From Mesorhizobium sp. WSM3862 (GTDB taxonomy: Bacteria > Pseudomonadota > Alphaproteobacteria > Rhizobiales > Rhizobiaceae): a DNA stretch of 64,000 bases. Positions 47,970 through 56,434 of this stretch are shown piece after piece. Below the pieces are notes generated by a model. The model worked only from the letters and a program-made list of their open reading frames with translations. It was not told the origin of the DNA and did no database searches. The first letter of the stretch is position 1, and each line of letters opens with the position of its first letter. The stretch spans positions 58,487 through 122,486 of the forward strand of contig NZ_NSGE01000015.1 in assembly GCF_002294985.1 (NCBI RefSeq), read 5' to 3'. The translations under genes and the position numbers were made by a program.

Positions 47970-49592
47970 TCAAGCAACCGGGGCAGGGATCCGTCCGATG
48001 GCTTTCAGCGCCTCGGTGCGAAGCGCCAGGGCCTGGCTGTGGCCCGGCTCCAGCGCGATGCATTCGTCAAGGCTTGTGAGCGCGTCCTTTGTTCGGTCGA
48101 GCTTCATCAGCGCCAGGCCGCGATTGTAGTGCGCGGCTGCGATGTTCGGATTGATCTCGATCGCCTGGCTCACCTGCCGCTCCGCGTCGCCATAACGGTG
48201 CTGCTGCAGGCAAATCACGCCGAGAAGGTAGCGCACGTCAAAGCGCCCGGGTTCGACGTCCAGGATCTCGCGGTAGATCTTTTCCGCCTCGGCCAGGTTT
48301 CCGGCCTGGTGCAAACGGACGGCAACGCTGAGCTTTTGCGGCAGAAGGGACTGTCGCGCGGCATCCAGTTGTCGAAGCAGCGATAGCGCCTCGGCATGGG
48401 CCGGATCGGCAGCCAGGATCTGCCGGCAACCACGCAGAGCCGCCTCAAGATCGCCAGCCTGATGAAGCGCTTTGGCGCGCGCGAGCACGACCGGCAGGCT
48501 CCGGCTCTCCAGGCGGTCGCGCAGATTGCGGCGGCTGGCCGTGCTGACGAGAAGGCATTCGACCCGGCGCTCGAGCCCGCCGAAATCATATTTGTAAGAG
48601 AAATCCCCGGTCTGCAGATCATAGACGGCAAAGCCGTTCTGAATGGCCCAGCGTATGCTGTAGAGATGAAGCGCGAAGCCGGGCGCGGGCTTCTTGACCG
48701 CGAGATCGCGCCCGTTGAGCATCCCGATTAGTGCCCGGTTCTTCCGGTCGATCAAGGTGGCCTGCACGCCGATCGGGTTGTCGTCCCGCCACAGGACCGG
48801 GAGATAGAGGGCGTCGTCCTCGAAGGCACAGCGCAGCATGTTACGGAAGTTGTTGATCATCGCCTGCGGCAGGCCTGGGTGATATCGCGCCGCCAGTTTC
48901 GCGCCCCACTGACTTTCCCAGAACCGGAGTAGCGTCTGCAGATCGCGCTCCAGCGTTGCGGCGGTCACGTTGGTGACGCGATACTCGGATGCGTCGTCGA
49001 TTGCCCTTAGCGTGCGCCGCGCGGTCTTGCGGGTCGCCGCGCCAAGCCGGTCATTGAGAAAGTCCTCCCAGTCGCCCGGCAGGTTCACATAGACATAGAT
49101 GTCGTGGTCGATGCCATCGCCGTCGTCGGGACGCCTCACCTTGCCGGTCACGAATTCCGGCGCGGAAAATTGCTCGAGGAACGTATTCAGCCGCGGCGGC
49201 GATGCAAATATGTTCTCAAGATGCAGCTTGGCCCAGTTCAACCGCTTCGTATGCTCGGCGAAGGCCCGGACAACGGCATCCTGAACCTCCGGTTTGCAAA
49301 GGAAGCCGGCATATCCGGCGAAGTAGCCGCCGCCCGTCCGCAATTCGTTTTGGAACGCACCGTCCCTGGCTCGTTCCGTTCGGAGCTGAAGCGGGAAGAA
49401 ACCGACATAGCCGGCTGAATTGTCTTCCTTGGCGGCCAGGACGAGCCATTGGTAGCGAAGCCGCTTGAACCAGCCCGCCATCCATGGCCAGGACATAAAG
49501 TAGTGAGCCTCCGGGTCAGCAGCGTAGACGGCATCCCAATTGTCCCTCAGCTCAACGAGAGCATCGAAACTGTCGATGACATCCACACGCAT
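47970..49592 (-). CDS. Second BioF2/FemAB-like acyltransferase-TPR protein
   Basis: 540 residues, clear paralogue of the 35772-37382 gene: WDAVYAADPEAHYFMSWPWMA, YVGFFPLQLRTE, GYAGFLCKPE, LYLPVLWRDDNPIGVQATLID, and FALHLYSIRWAIQNGFAVYDLQTGDFSYKYDFG. Four to five TPRs at 370-520 (AEKIYREILDVEPGRFDVRYLLGVICLQ). Two such enzymes around one secretion system suggests that they act on its products. AAAGGG precedes ATG 49592. Confidence 0.87.
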   Translation of the reverse strand: MRVDVIDSFDALVELRDNWDAVYAADPEAHYFMSWPWMAGWFKRLRYQWLVLAAKEDNSAGYVGFFPLQLRTERARDGAFQNELRTGGGYFAGYAGFLCKPEVQDAVVRAFAEHTKRLNWAKLHLENIFASPPRLNTFLEQFSAPEFVTGKVRRPDDGDGIDHDIYVYVNLPGDWEDFLNDRLGAATRKTARRTLRAIDDASEYRVTNVTAATLERDLQTLLRFWESQWGAKLAARYHPGLPQAMINNFRNMLRCAFEDDALYLPVLWRDDNPIGVQATLIDRKNRALIGMLNGRDLAVKKPAPGFALHLYSIRWAIQNGFAVYDLQTGDFSYKYDFGGLERRVECLLVSTASRRNLRDRLESRSLPVVLARAKALHQAGDLEAALRGCRQILAADPAHAEALSLLRQLDAARQSLLPQKLSVAVRLHQAGNLAEAEKIYREILDVEPGRFDVRYLLGVICLQQHRYGDAERQVSQAIEINPNIAAAHYNRGLALMKLDRTKDALTSLDECIALEPGHSQALALRTEALKAIGRIPAPVA

Positions 49593-49804
49593 GGCGTTGC
49601 CCTTTGCTCGTGGAGCGTCGGCAATAGTCGATGGTCCTTGTATCGGCTATTCCCCAATCCTTGGACAAAGCCAAGGAATGCCCCCGATGATGGTTCCACG
49701 GCGGAATTGGCCGTGCAAGCCGATCAAAGGATTGATGGATCTCTGCGCGGCGCGAAATTGCGCCGGCGGTCAAGGCGCGGCACTGCGCCGACGGGGACAA
49801 TCGA

Positions 49805-50368
49805 TCAGGAAGCGATCCGCAGCCACTTGCCGTTTTCGGACTGGGATTGCCGCGCAAAATAGCGATAGGAAGTCTGCGCCCAGTTCCTGACGGCGTCGGT
49901 TCGGTTGTCGAGGATCAGGTCGCCCTTGTCGGTGCGAACGGTAAGCACGGTGTGGCCCGCGCCGCCCGATGTAACGACCGTCAGCAGCAGGGCTGAAGCC
50001 GGCCAGCCGCGCTTCATGAACTCGCTCTTCTTCAGGATCGCGATATCCTCGCAATCGCCGGCGTTGGTCGGTACCCGCCAATCGTCGCCGAGGCCGGTGG
50101 AACGGTCGTCACGTTCGATGATCCTGGCATTGACGGAACTGTTGACCGCCTTCAACTCGGCCATGCGCCTTTCGGTGAGCTTCACCTGCTTGACGTGTCC
50201 GCCTGGGCTGCAGAGCCTTGGCTGCCTGGCGCAGAAGCCGCGGGCGGCCGGCGGGGCGAAAGCGTAACCCTTGGTGACCATCATGGACGCAGTGCCGGAA
50301 GTCTGCATGGTTTCGCTGCAGCCAGCCATAGCCATGACTGCGGCAACGAGCGCTGCCAAACGAATCAC
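49805..50368 (-). CDS. LapG-like periplasmic cysteine protease (transglutaminase-like, BTLCP)
   Basis: 187 residues. Lipobox-like MAMAGC at residues 12-17 with a possible lipid anchor, then the catalytic triad C106 (NAGDCEDIA), H139 (GGAGHTVLTV) and D154 (LILDNRT) of bacterial transglutaminase-like cysteine peptidases. LapG of Pseudomonas, in this family, releases type-I-secreted adhesins by cutting near their N-terminus. Closeness to two type I substrates suggests the same job here; cognate LapD is not visible. Confidence 0.88.
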   Translation of the reverse strand: MIRLAALVAAVMAMAGCSETMQTSGTASMMVTKGYAFAPPAARGFCARQPRLCSPGGHVKQVKLTERRMAELKAVNSSVNARIIERDDRSTGLGDDWRVPTNAGDCEDIAILKKSEFMKRGWPASALLLTVVTSGGAGHTVLTVRTDKGDLILDNRTDAVRNWAQTSYRYFARQSQSENGKWLRIAS

Positions 50369-50477
50369 GTTCCATCCCCTCGGATCGATAGACCGAGATC
50401 ATCTTCGCCGGTTTGGTAAATCAAGACTCGCTATTAGCGTTTGCACAGATTCTAAAACAATGTATGCTTAACAAATT

Positions 50478-50496
50478 GTTTCCGATGGTCGGAAAC
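50478..50496. promoter_or_regulatory. Perfect inverted repeat before the Gly/Ser-repeat gene
   Basis: GTTTCCGA-TGG-TCGGAAAC: eight-base arms with a 3-base centre. It is immediately followed by TTGACA (50498-50503), which could be a -35 box, although a clear -10 is missing. Probably an operator for the gene at 50557. Confidence 0.6.
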
Positions 50497-50556
50497 TTTG
50501 ACATAGCGCCCAGTTTGGGGACGGGAGCGCCTTTTTTCCCTTCTTAGGAGGAAGAA

Positions 50557-51210
50557 ATGCACCTGTACCCAAGGTGCGCGAGCAGCGCTCGCGCAATTCT
50601 GCTTGTCTCATCCGCCCTTATGGCGGTGAATTCGACGCTTCCGGCATCGGCACAGAGCAATGTTCGACCGCGTTTGACGGCCGCCCAATGCCAGCCGCTG
50701 ACGGAATCCAACTACGCGCTTTGCTGCATCGCCAGCAACCGCGCAAGCATCCTCACGCGCGCACAAATCGCAATGTGCCCGCCAATCACAACGGCTCTCA
50801 TCGCTTCCGTCCTGGCCAGCGACGGCGAGGGCGGCGGTTCCGGCGGCGGTAATGGGGGTTCCGGCGGCGGCAATGGGGGCTCCGGCGGCGGCAATGGTGG
50901 TTCCGGCGGCGGTGATGGCGGCGGTGATGGTGGCGGTGACTCCGGTGGTGGCGATGGCGGCGGGAGCGGTGGCTCCGGCGGCGGCGGAGGCTCGGGTGGC
51001 TCCGGCGGCAGTGGCGGATCCGGCGGCGGCGGTGGATCAGGCGGGTCCGGCGGTGGCAGTGGCTCTGGCGGCGGCTCGGGTGGTTCCGGCGGCAGTGGCG
51101 GCTCGGGCGGTTCCGGCGGCAGCGGCGGCTCGGGCGGTTCCGGCGGCAGCGGCGGCTCGGGCGGTTCCGGGGGCAGCGGCGGATCGGGTGGCTCCGGTGG
51201 TGGCGACTAA
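50557..51210 (+). CDS. Secreted protein with Cys-containing domain and Gly/Ser-repeat tail
   Basis: 217 residues. Signal peptide (ILLVSSALMAVNSTLPASAQ), a 55-residue Cys-containing part (LTAAQCQPLTESNYALCCIASNRASIL, MCPP), then 120 residues of GGSGGGNGGSGG and GGSGGSGGSGG repeats. Such tails are found in surface-anchored or glycine-rich matrix proteins. TAGGAGG precedes ATG 50557. The tail DNA is a 9-base repeat that may vary in length. Confidence 0.82.
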   Translation: MHLYPRCASSARAILLVSSALMAVNSTLPASAQSNVRPRLTAAQCQPLTESNYALCCIASNRASILTRAQIAMCPPITTALIASVLASDGEGGGSGGGNGGSGGGNGGSGGGNGGSGGGDGGGDGGGDSGGGDGGGSGGSGGGGGSGGSGGSGGSGGGGGSGGSGGGSGSGGGSGGSGGSGGSGGSGGSGGSGGSGGSGGSGGSGGSGGSGGSGGGD

Positions 51211-51615
51211 GTTCGGCCCGCGTTCATGTCATGACGAGGTTGGATGGGCGTCCGCCCGGACGCCCATCCACTTCAGCGCCCATTCGCCCGTCGATCTGCC
51301 CGAGACGTGGCGACATCGAGCCTCGGTCCATCTGTCTGTGCCTGGAGGAATTCCAGCGGCGGGCCTCCAGCGCAACAGCGCTGAAAAGCGCCTCCTGGCA
51401 AAGCAGAGCGATCCGTGACGTCGCGGGCCCTACCTCGCCCGGCCGCCTTCTATTGCGATCACGACTTTCTGGTACAGTACTCCTCAGGAAAAACGTCGTT
51501 TCCACGGGAGGTGATTTACGAAGATTGTGGGATTCCCCGAAATGGGCTTCCCATTTCTGATCAATCGTGATTGGTTTTCAGCCACTTGTGTTGCGCAGAT
51601 CGCCGGAGGGGGCTT
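51211..51615. other. Non-coding stretch with a 30-base perfect palindrome
   Basis: TGGATGGGCGTCCG-CC-CGGACGCCCATCCA at 51241-51270 has 14-base arms. No T run follows, so it is not a simple terminator; it may be a processing site or mobile-element remnant. The rest shows no supported gene. Confidence 0.65.
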
Positions 51616-51879
51616 GTGCGACTCATATCGATGATGGTCGAACTCGGCGTGATTGTTGGCGGTCTCGGTTTTGAAACCGATGCCAGGTGCCGTGATCTGG
51701 CCGCCATGGCTACCACTTCCATCTCTGATCCAGATGAAGCCCGGCGTCTGCAGGATGAACTGGCGCAACAGTTCTCTCTGCTGTCCTACGGCGCTGGTCT
51801 CGGCCTCGACCTTTCGCCCTACTGGGATGAACTTCTTAGCCTCGTAGAGTCGGTTCGCTGCGCATCTCGCCTGAATTGA
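51616..51879 (+). CDS. Small hypothetical protein
   Basis: 87 residues from GTG 51616, with GGAGG at 51605-51609. ISMMVELGVIVGGLGFETDARCRDLAAMATTSISDPDEARRLQDELAQQF is compatible with a short folded protein. No family recognised; an opposite-strand frame over the same region looks less natural. Confidence 0.4.
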   Translation: MRLISMMVELGVIVGGLGFETDARCRDLAAMATTSISDPDEARRLQDELAQQFSLLSYGAGLGLDLSPYWDELLSLVESVRCASRLN

Positions 51880-51935
51880 CCAGGCGATCAAGGCGCTCGC
51901 CGCAGCGGAACACAGCTGCCAATCAACGGCGCTAG

Positions 51936-52112
51936 CTACGAGCGCTGCGGTCTGGCCATCGCAAGGCCCCGTTCCAGCGCCTCCTTGAGGCTCGTGGTAT
52001 AGTGCGCGGTGTCCTCCAGGCCGCCGAAGAAGTTTATGCGGTGGACATCGCCTTTCTTGCTTATGACGATTCCAGCTGCACGGAGGGTTTCCTGAACCGA
52101 CTTGTATGTCAT
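51936..52112 (-). CDS. Small conserved-looking rhizobial protein
   Basis: 58 residues: YKSVQETLRAAGIVISKKGDVHRINFFGGLEDTAHYTTSLKEALERGLAMA. The mixture of helix-strand-strand (VHRINFFGG)-helix looks like a small domain, and I recall nearly identical short proteins in Mesorhizobium and Sinorhizobium, unchecked. AAGG nine bases upstream. Shorter than usual gene-calling limits. Confidence 0.7.
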   Translation of the reverse strand: MTYKSVQETLRAAGIVISKKGDVHRINFFGGLEDTAHYTTSLKEALERGLAMARPQRS

Positions 52113-52262
52113 CTCCGATTACCTTAGCCACCCAGAGATTAAGGTTGCATCTTAATGTAACAAAAACGTGTCGCTGACTGTGAAAAAAACAACATAGGCT
52201 GCTGCCGGCTAGAGCGCATCGCGGCGAAATGGATCGAGAAATACGCTTTTAAGTCTTTGTTT

Positions 52263-52375
52263 TGTGCATGTCTTTTTCGAAAAACCGCTGCACAAGTTTG
52301 CGCGACATGCATCAAGTCCTTCTTTTGATGCATGTCCTTCGCCCAACCCACTGCACTTTGGGGAGGCGACATGGT
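52263..52375. repeat. Two tandem GCATGTC...GACATGC palindromic elements
   Basis: TGCATGTC...GCGACATGCA spans about 52266-52311, and GCATGTCCTTCG...GGCGACATGG about 52331-52375. Both contain a similar CAACCCACTGCAC or AACCGCTGCAC core. Similar elements are dispersed in rhizobial genomes as I recall. They could be regulatory or repeat-element remnants. Confidence 0.6.
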
Positions 52376-52527
52376 AATCTGATCGAGCTAAAGCCCATTG
52401 AGCTAATTGAGCGAGCGGCGAAAAAAGCGCACTGTTCTGTTTGCCGAGCCTCAGCATCAACGCCAGCTGAGATTGCCTCGGATAGTTTGTCGAACCCAGC
52501 CTTCTTCCCCGAAGCCCGTCGGCAGAC

Positions 52528-52561
52528 AAGGCGGACCCGGTATTCCCTGGTCCGCCTTTTT
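52528..52561 (+). terminator. Intrinsic terminator
   Basis: AAGGCGGACC (52528-52537) pairs with GGTCCGCCTT (52549-52558), loop CGGTATTCCCT, followed by TTT. No obvious gene leads into it, so it may end an unrecognised small transcript. Confidence 0.82.
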
Positions 52562-52621
52562 GCGTCCTTCTAGTCTAATGGCGAGTTCGCGGGTAAGCCT
52601 TACGTCTTCGTTTCGGGGGAG

Positions 52622-52702
52622 AAAATGGAAAAGCGAAACGAACGGCGTACTGCGGCAGGAATCGGTGCAGAAAGGCCCACGCACAAGTCCCCACATCTTC
52701 GT
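52622..52702. repeat. Dispersed sequence, second copy
   Basis: AAAATGGAAAAGCGAAACGA then ACGGCGTAC, matching 35207-35283. Divergent after the first ~35 bases but with a shared CCCAC region. See the first copy. Confidence 0.55.
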
Positions 52703-52973
52703 CAGTCGCTCACTCCCCGGCGGGTGTGTACGCGCTGGCGACCTTGTTTGATATCGCCACCCCGTCGGACATCCGCTCGCCTTCCAACTCGGAATTCTCC
52801 TCGGTACACGTGATCCTCCAAGCTTTCGGCCTGACGTTCCAGCGTCTTCCGTTACCGTGCTGCTCGAATGAGAAACTCGGTGCTGCGTCGAAATTGGTAC
52901 AGATGGCGATACTTGCTCGATTGCTAAAATAGTGAAATTTTCGCCTCGAGTGCCTGGAAGCAGGATTGGGGAG

Positions 52974-53237
52974 ATGTACTTTCCTCAGTTTCTGGTCGGA
53001 ATGCTTATCACGTCGAGCGTAGTCGGAACCTGGGCCTATGAGGTCACAGGGTCCGTCTGGATGAGCATTGCCTGGAGCCTCCTAGCCGCGCTTCTGTTGC
53101 AGGTCGGCTATCTCGCGATTGTGTTCAGGCTTGTATATGGTCGGCGACACTCCGAGCCGAAGGCGAAGGAGACCGATCCGGACGCTGCCAAGCAACAATC
53201 CCTTCCACATCAGCCACGACATACGGACGGCCGCTGA
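52974..53237 (+). CDS. SyrA/ExoX-like exopolysaccharide regulator
   Basis: 87 residues from ATG 52974. MYFPQFLVGMLITSSVVGTWAYEVTGSVWMSIAW then LLAALLLQVGYLAIVFRLVYG: two membrane helices with the pattern of the SyrA/exopolysaccharide-production-repressor family of rhizobia. A charged tail follows. These proteins influence exopolysaccharide production through ExoS-ChvI or by direct contact with the polymerising complex. An earlier GTG 52932 is possible. Confidence 0.78.
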   Translation: MYFPQFLVGMLITSSVVGTWAYEVTGSVWMSIAWSLLAALLLQVGYLAIVFRLVYGRRHSEPKAKETDPDAAKQQSLPHQPRHTDGR

Positions 53238-53348
53238 CCAACTGCCGGCTTGGGCGTTCTCGTCCCTGCTTTTTTGGAGACCCGTAGCGTCCGCGCAGGC
53301 CCCGTATGTGTCCGATCACAAGATTCCCGCCACATTGCCGAGCTTTGG

Positions 53349-54266
53349 TTAGCGTCGCTCCCGGGTAACATGCAACAATTGCTGGAGTAGGACCGGCAGG
53401 TGCGGCGAGGCGTGCAATTCGGTACAGCTCTTTTTCCATCGGCGGAGATATTCGGCGATTGGAACCCCGCTGCGGCCAGGCCAGCGGTTGAGCGCGCCCA
53501 GCGCCTCAATGCAATCGGGAACCTGTTCGTATTCTGCGAGAATGGTCAGGCACATTGCTTGCGCGAACGGATTGAGACCTGGAATTTCGATCTCGTTTCG
53601 GTGGTCGGCGAACCACCTCGCAGCATCTCGGGTAAGTCCCTGGCTGTCGGCGAGCGCGGTATAGCGTTTGATGATGTCCGCGCGATATTCGGCAATGGCA
53701 TCGCCGAAACCGCTGTCACCTGCGAAAGGCGGGTCCTGTTTCCAGTCTTTCGCCAGGCGTCCCAGGCCTCGCAGCGAGAAGGCCTCCACCATGGCTTCCT
53801 CCAGCCATTGGCAAGGCGGTGCCGGCTTCGCATCGGCCTGCCAGCTGTTGGCAAGCACATGGCCGAGTTCATGGCCGAACTGGTAGGCAAGCTTCGACCA
53901 GTCCCGTTCGCCGATGTCGACAATGATCCAGGCCATACTGCTGCCGTCGGGATGCAGCCAGATCGCCGGCTGTCCGGTGCCATGGCGGTCGACGCGGAGC
54001 CTTGCCGGCTGGCGATCAGACAGCAGTCGGACGCCGTCCAGGCAGGCGCGCCGCGCCTTTTCAACGACCTGTTCTGCCGCTTGCGGGAGCATGCGGCCCC
54101 AATTGCCCGCGAGTTCGAGGGGGGCGGACAGAAGCGTCGCGGGTGTCTTATTCCGGGGGGATGGCATAGCTGCATAGCCCGGGTCCAGGATGGCCGAAAA
54201 CTTTGCCATTGCGGTAGCCGATGCTGCCGCAACGATGATGCCAACCGCCAAATCTCGGCGCCTCAT
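53349..54266 (-). CDS. Zincin-like protein with signal (possible Tat) peptide
   Basis: 305 residues from ATG 54266, GGAGAGG three bases upstream. N-terminus RRRDLAVGIIVAAASATAMA resembles a Tat signal. FGHELGHVLANSW (HExxH: H-E-L-G-H) and then WLEEAMVEAFSL, with the glutamate needed for the third zinc ligand, suggests a metalloprotease-like fold. The remainder is helical. It may act on surface proteins; no named family assigned. Confidence 0.72.
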   Translation of the reverse strand: MRRRDLAVGIIVAAASATAMAKFSAILDPGYAAMPSPRNKTPATLLSAPLELAGNWGRMLPQAAEQVVEKARRACLDGVRLLSDRQPARLRVDRHGTGQPAIWLHPDGSSMAWIIVDIGERDWSKLAYQFGHELGHVLANSWQADAKPAPPCQWLEEAMVEAFSLRGLGRLAKDWKQDPPFAGDSGFGDAIAEYRADIIKRYTALADSQGLTRDAARWFADHRNEIEIPGLNPFAQAMCLTILAEYEQVPDCIEALGALNRWPGRSGVPIAEYLRRWKKSCTELHASPHLPVLLQQLLHVTRERR

Positions 54267-54452
54267 AGCCTCTCCAGTTGGCGGACGCAAATCCTCCAAA
54301 AGTTCGAATGCCTGGTCCAAGCCGTCTCGCCAGCTACCACCGATCCGGCTAGACTTGAAGTTCTCTCAAGTGGAGGCCGGGGCGCAAGCTGGTTCGCTCG
54401 ATGCAAAGTGAGTGAATGGACGAACCATCGCCAAAATGGGGCTAAAAGCGTC

Positions 54453-55181
54453 ATGTCGGAGATTTATGTAATCAATCTCGATCGAAGTGTCGGGCGGCTG
54501 GATAAATTTCGCAAGTTGAACTCGCACCTGCCGGAAGTCCGGAGGTTCTCCGGATTTGACGGAAAATCCATCGACCGCGACAAGCTGATAGAGCGTGGGG
54601 TTATCAGTTCGGATTTGGAGTATGCGCCTGGGAGTCTGGGCTGCGCCATCTCGCACGTGTCGCTCTGGAGAGAGGCCGTCGGTCGGCACAAGGTGATAAC
54701 GGTTGCCGAAGATGATGCGATCTTCTCTCGCGAGTTCGAACGACATACGAACGCGCTCTTGGCGAACATCCCGGCCGATTGGGATTTCATCCTGTGGAGT
54801 GCAAGTCTGCGATGCTATGCTTGGCTAGATGCCCTTCCTGGCGGAACCGGTGCCAGGCTGGAGTTCTTTCCGGGCGAAGTCATGACGCATATTGCTGACT
54901 TCCAGGAGGCGGCAATCGAACCTGCTCTGCTTCGAGCGCGCTATCTGCTCGGCACGGTTTGTTACTCCGTCTCGCCACGTGGCGCGCGCGCGCTGTTGGA
55001 GTGGTGCCTTCCGATACGGCCGATGATCGTGGATTTTGCAGGCTTCGGCCTAAGGCTGAACAATGCAGGCATCGATTGCATCATGGCGGGCGTGATGCCC
55101 TCGCTCAAAGCCTATGTGTGCTTGCCGCCGCTTGTCATCAGTGACGAACGGCCGGAGGAATCGGTACGGATCAATACGTGA
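54453..55181 (+). CDS. Glycosyltransferase family 25 (LPS/collagen-type)
   Basis: 242 residues. IYVINLDRSVGRLDKF is the invariant start of GT25 enzymes; PGSLGCAISHVSLWREAV and ITVAEDDAIF (DxD-like EDD) follow, and GTVCYSVSPRGARALL near the end. Bacterial members add sugars to lipooligosaccharide, and eukaryotic members (COLGALT) glycosylate collagen. The nearby collagen-like protein at 61674 makes it tempting to connect the two; acceptor unproven. Confidence 0.92.
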   Translation: MSEIYVINLDRSVGRLDKFRKLNSHLPEVRRFSGFDGKSIDRDKLIERGVISSDLEYAPGSLGCAISHVSLWREAVGRHKVITVAEDDAIFSREFERHTNALLANIPADWDFILWSASLRCYAWLDALPGGTGARLEFFPGEVMTHIADFQEAAIEPALLRARYLLGTVCYSVSPRGARALLEWCLPIRPMIVDFAGFGLRLNNAGIDCIMAGVMPSLKAYVCLPPLVISDERPEESVRINT

Positions 55182-55240
55182 GCGAGAGGCTGGCGTTGAC
55201 CGCAGTCGGCCAGTCCGTCCCATCAGGCAACCGATAGCCT

Positions 55241-56344
55241 TCACCGAACACCTTCTTCGCCGAGCGGCGCTGCTCGATCTTCGTGCCGGCGCCGAATGAA
55301 GAAATCGAGGTTGTTCCTGAGACGCTCATTGCCCGGGTCAAGCTCGAGCGCCATCTGCCCCCATTCCACAGCACGGTCCATCGCATTCAGGTGCCATGAG
55401 GCGATGGCGCCCAGATCAAACAGCCGAAAGCCCCAGCAGTTCGGGTCATCGAGATAGCTTCCGGTGCGACGGGTGTTTTCGATTCCGTTGCTGCACGCCC
55501 AGAACAGATTCAACCAGTCGGCCCTGCCGTGGAGTTCCTCCGCAAGGTCGGCCCAGATCTCGCGCCGATGCGGCGCTTCCATTCGCGCTTTGTCCAACCA
55601 CACCAATCTCTGGTCCGGCATCATGCGTGCGATGTAGCGCATCGCTTCTGACCGTTCCTCGCCCCAGGTGCTTGTCGGCAAGCCAAGGTAGCGCTCGAGC
55701 AATTGGACGGCCTGGTCGGGCCGGTTGGCCCACATCAGGTCCCGCCCGAGCCAGAAACACATCTGGGCGTCGTCGGGATCTTCCTTGTGGGCAACCTCCA
55801 TCAGAGGCAGGTAGCTGCTCCTGGTTGGCTTGGCCAGGTCCTGCACCTCGAACATGACCAGGTCGTTGCTGGTCGTGACCACCTCCCTTTCTCCGGTGAA
55901 GACGAGGGCCTCATGGACGGGGCGCTTGAAGCGATATCCCCAGCGATGGTGAAAATTCTTGGTGGCCCATTGCCGCAACGGTCTGGGGTCGTCGACACTC
56001 GCTCTATAGATCGTCTGACAATAGAGGGCTGTCGTTTCGCGTCTCCAGGCCGCCTCCAGCTTGGGGCGCCAGCCGGGCTCGAGGAAACGATCCATGTCCA
56101 TCGTGCAGCACACGTCGACGTCGGCGGGGATGAGTGCCAGGGCGGCATTTCGGGCGTCATCGAAGCGCCATGGGCGGACCGCGATCCGGTGCACGGTAAC
56201 GCCGGCGTTGATCAGTCGCGATACCGTGTCGTCGGTGCTGCCGGTGTCGGCGACTATCCGATAGTCGGCGCCGACGGCCGAATTTGCCCACCTCTCGACA
56301 TGTGCGGCTTCGTTCAACGCGATGGTGTAGACCGCGATCTTCAA
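55241..56344 (-). CDS. GT2-type glycosyltransferase with TPR-like C-terminus
   Basis: 367 residues. IAVYTIALNEAAHVERW, IVADTGSTDDTVSRL and CCTMDMDRFLEPGW (DMD as metal site) are the GT2/GT-A motifs. NFHHRWGYRFKRPVHEAL is a conserved segment seen in large bacterial GT2-TPR proteins. C-terminal ~170 residues have TPR-like pairs (MDRAVEWGQMALELDPGNERLRNNLDFFI). Cytoplasmic; substrate not evident. Confidence 0.9.
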   Translation of the reverse strand: MKIAVYTIALNEAAHVERWANSAVGADYRIVADTGSTDDTVSRLINAGVTVHRIAVRPWRFDDARNAALALIPADVDVCCTMDMDRFLEPGWRPKLEAAWRRETTALYCQTIYRASVDDPRPLRQWATKNFHHRWGYRFKRPVHEALVFTGEREVVTTSNDLVMFEVQDLAKPTRSSYLPLMEVAHKEDPDDAQMCFWLGRDLMWANRPDQAVQLLERYLGLPTSTWGEERSEAMRYIARMMPDQRLVWLDKARMEAPHRREIWADLAEELHGRADWLNLFWACSNGIENTRRTGSYLDDPNCWGFRLFDLGAIASWHLNAMDRAVEWGQMALELDPGNERLRNNLDFFIRRRHEDRAAPLGEEGVR

Positions 56345-56434
56345 GGAAGGGGTCCGCGATTGGACGCAGTCGCTAAGCGACCTCCCGCTGAACGGCTGGA
56401 CCCGCCCGAACCCGACCGCACCGCCCTGTGACGC

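Larger units (their letters stand above)
52376..52973. other. Non-coding stretch with terminator and dispersed repeat
   Basis: Contains the intrinsic terminator at 52528-52561 and the dispersed repeat at 52622-52702. I see no convincing gene between 52113 and the SyrA-like gene at 52974. Confidence 0.55.

Noticed and set aside
53400..54452. N-terminal extension of the GT25 gene back to 53400
   Set aside because: It is antisense to the zincin-like gene. GT25 proteins start at the IYVINLDR segment, so ATG 54453 is used.
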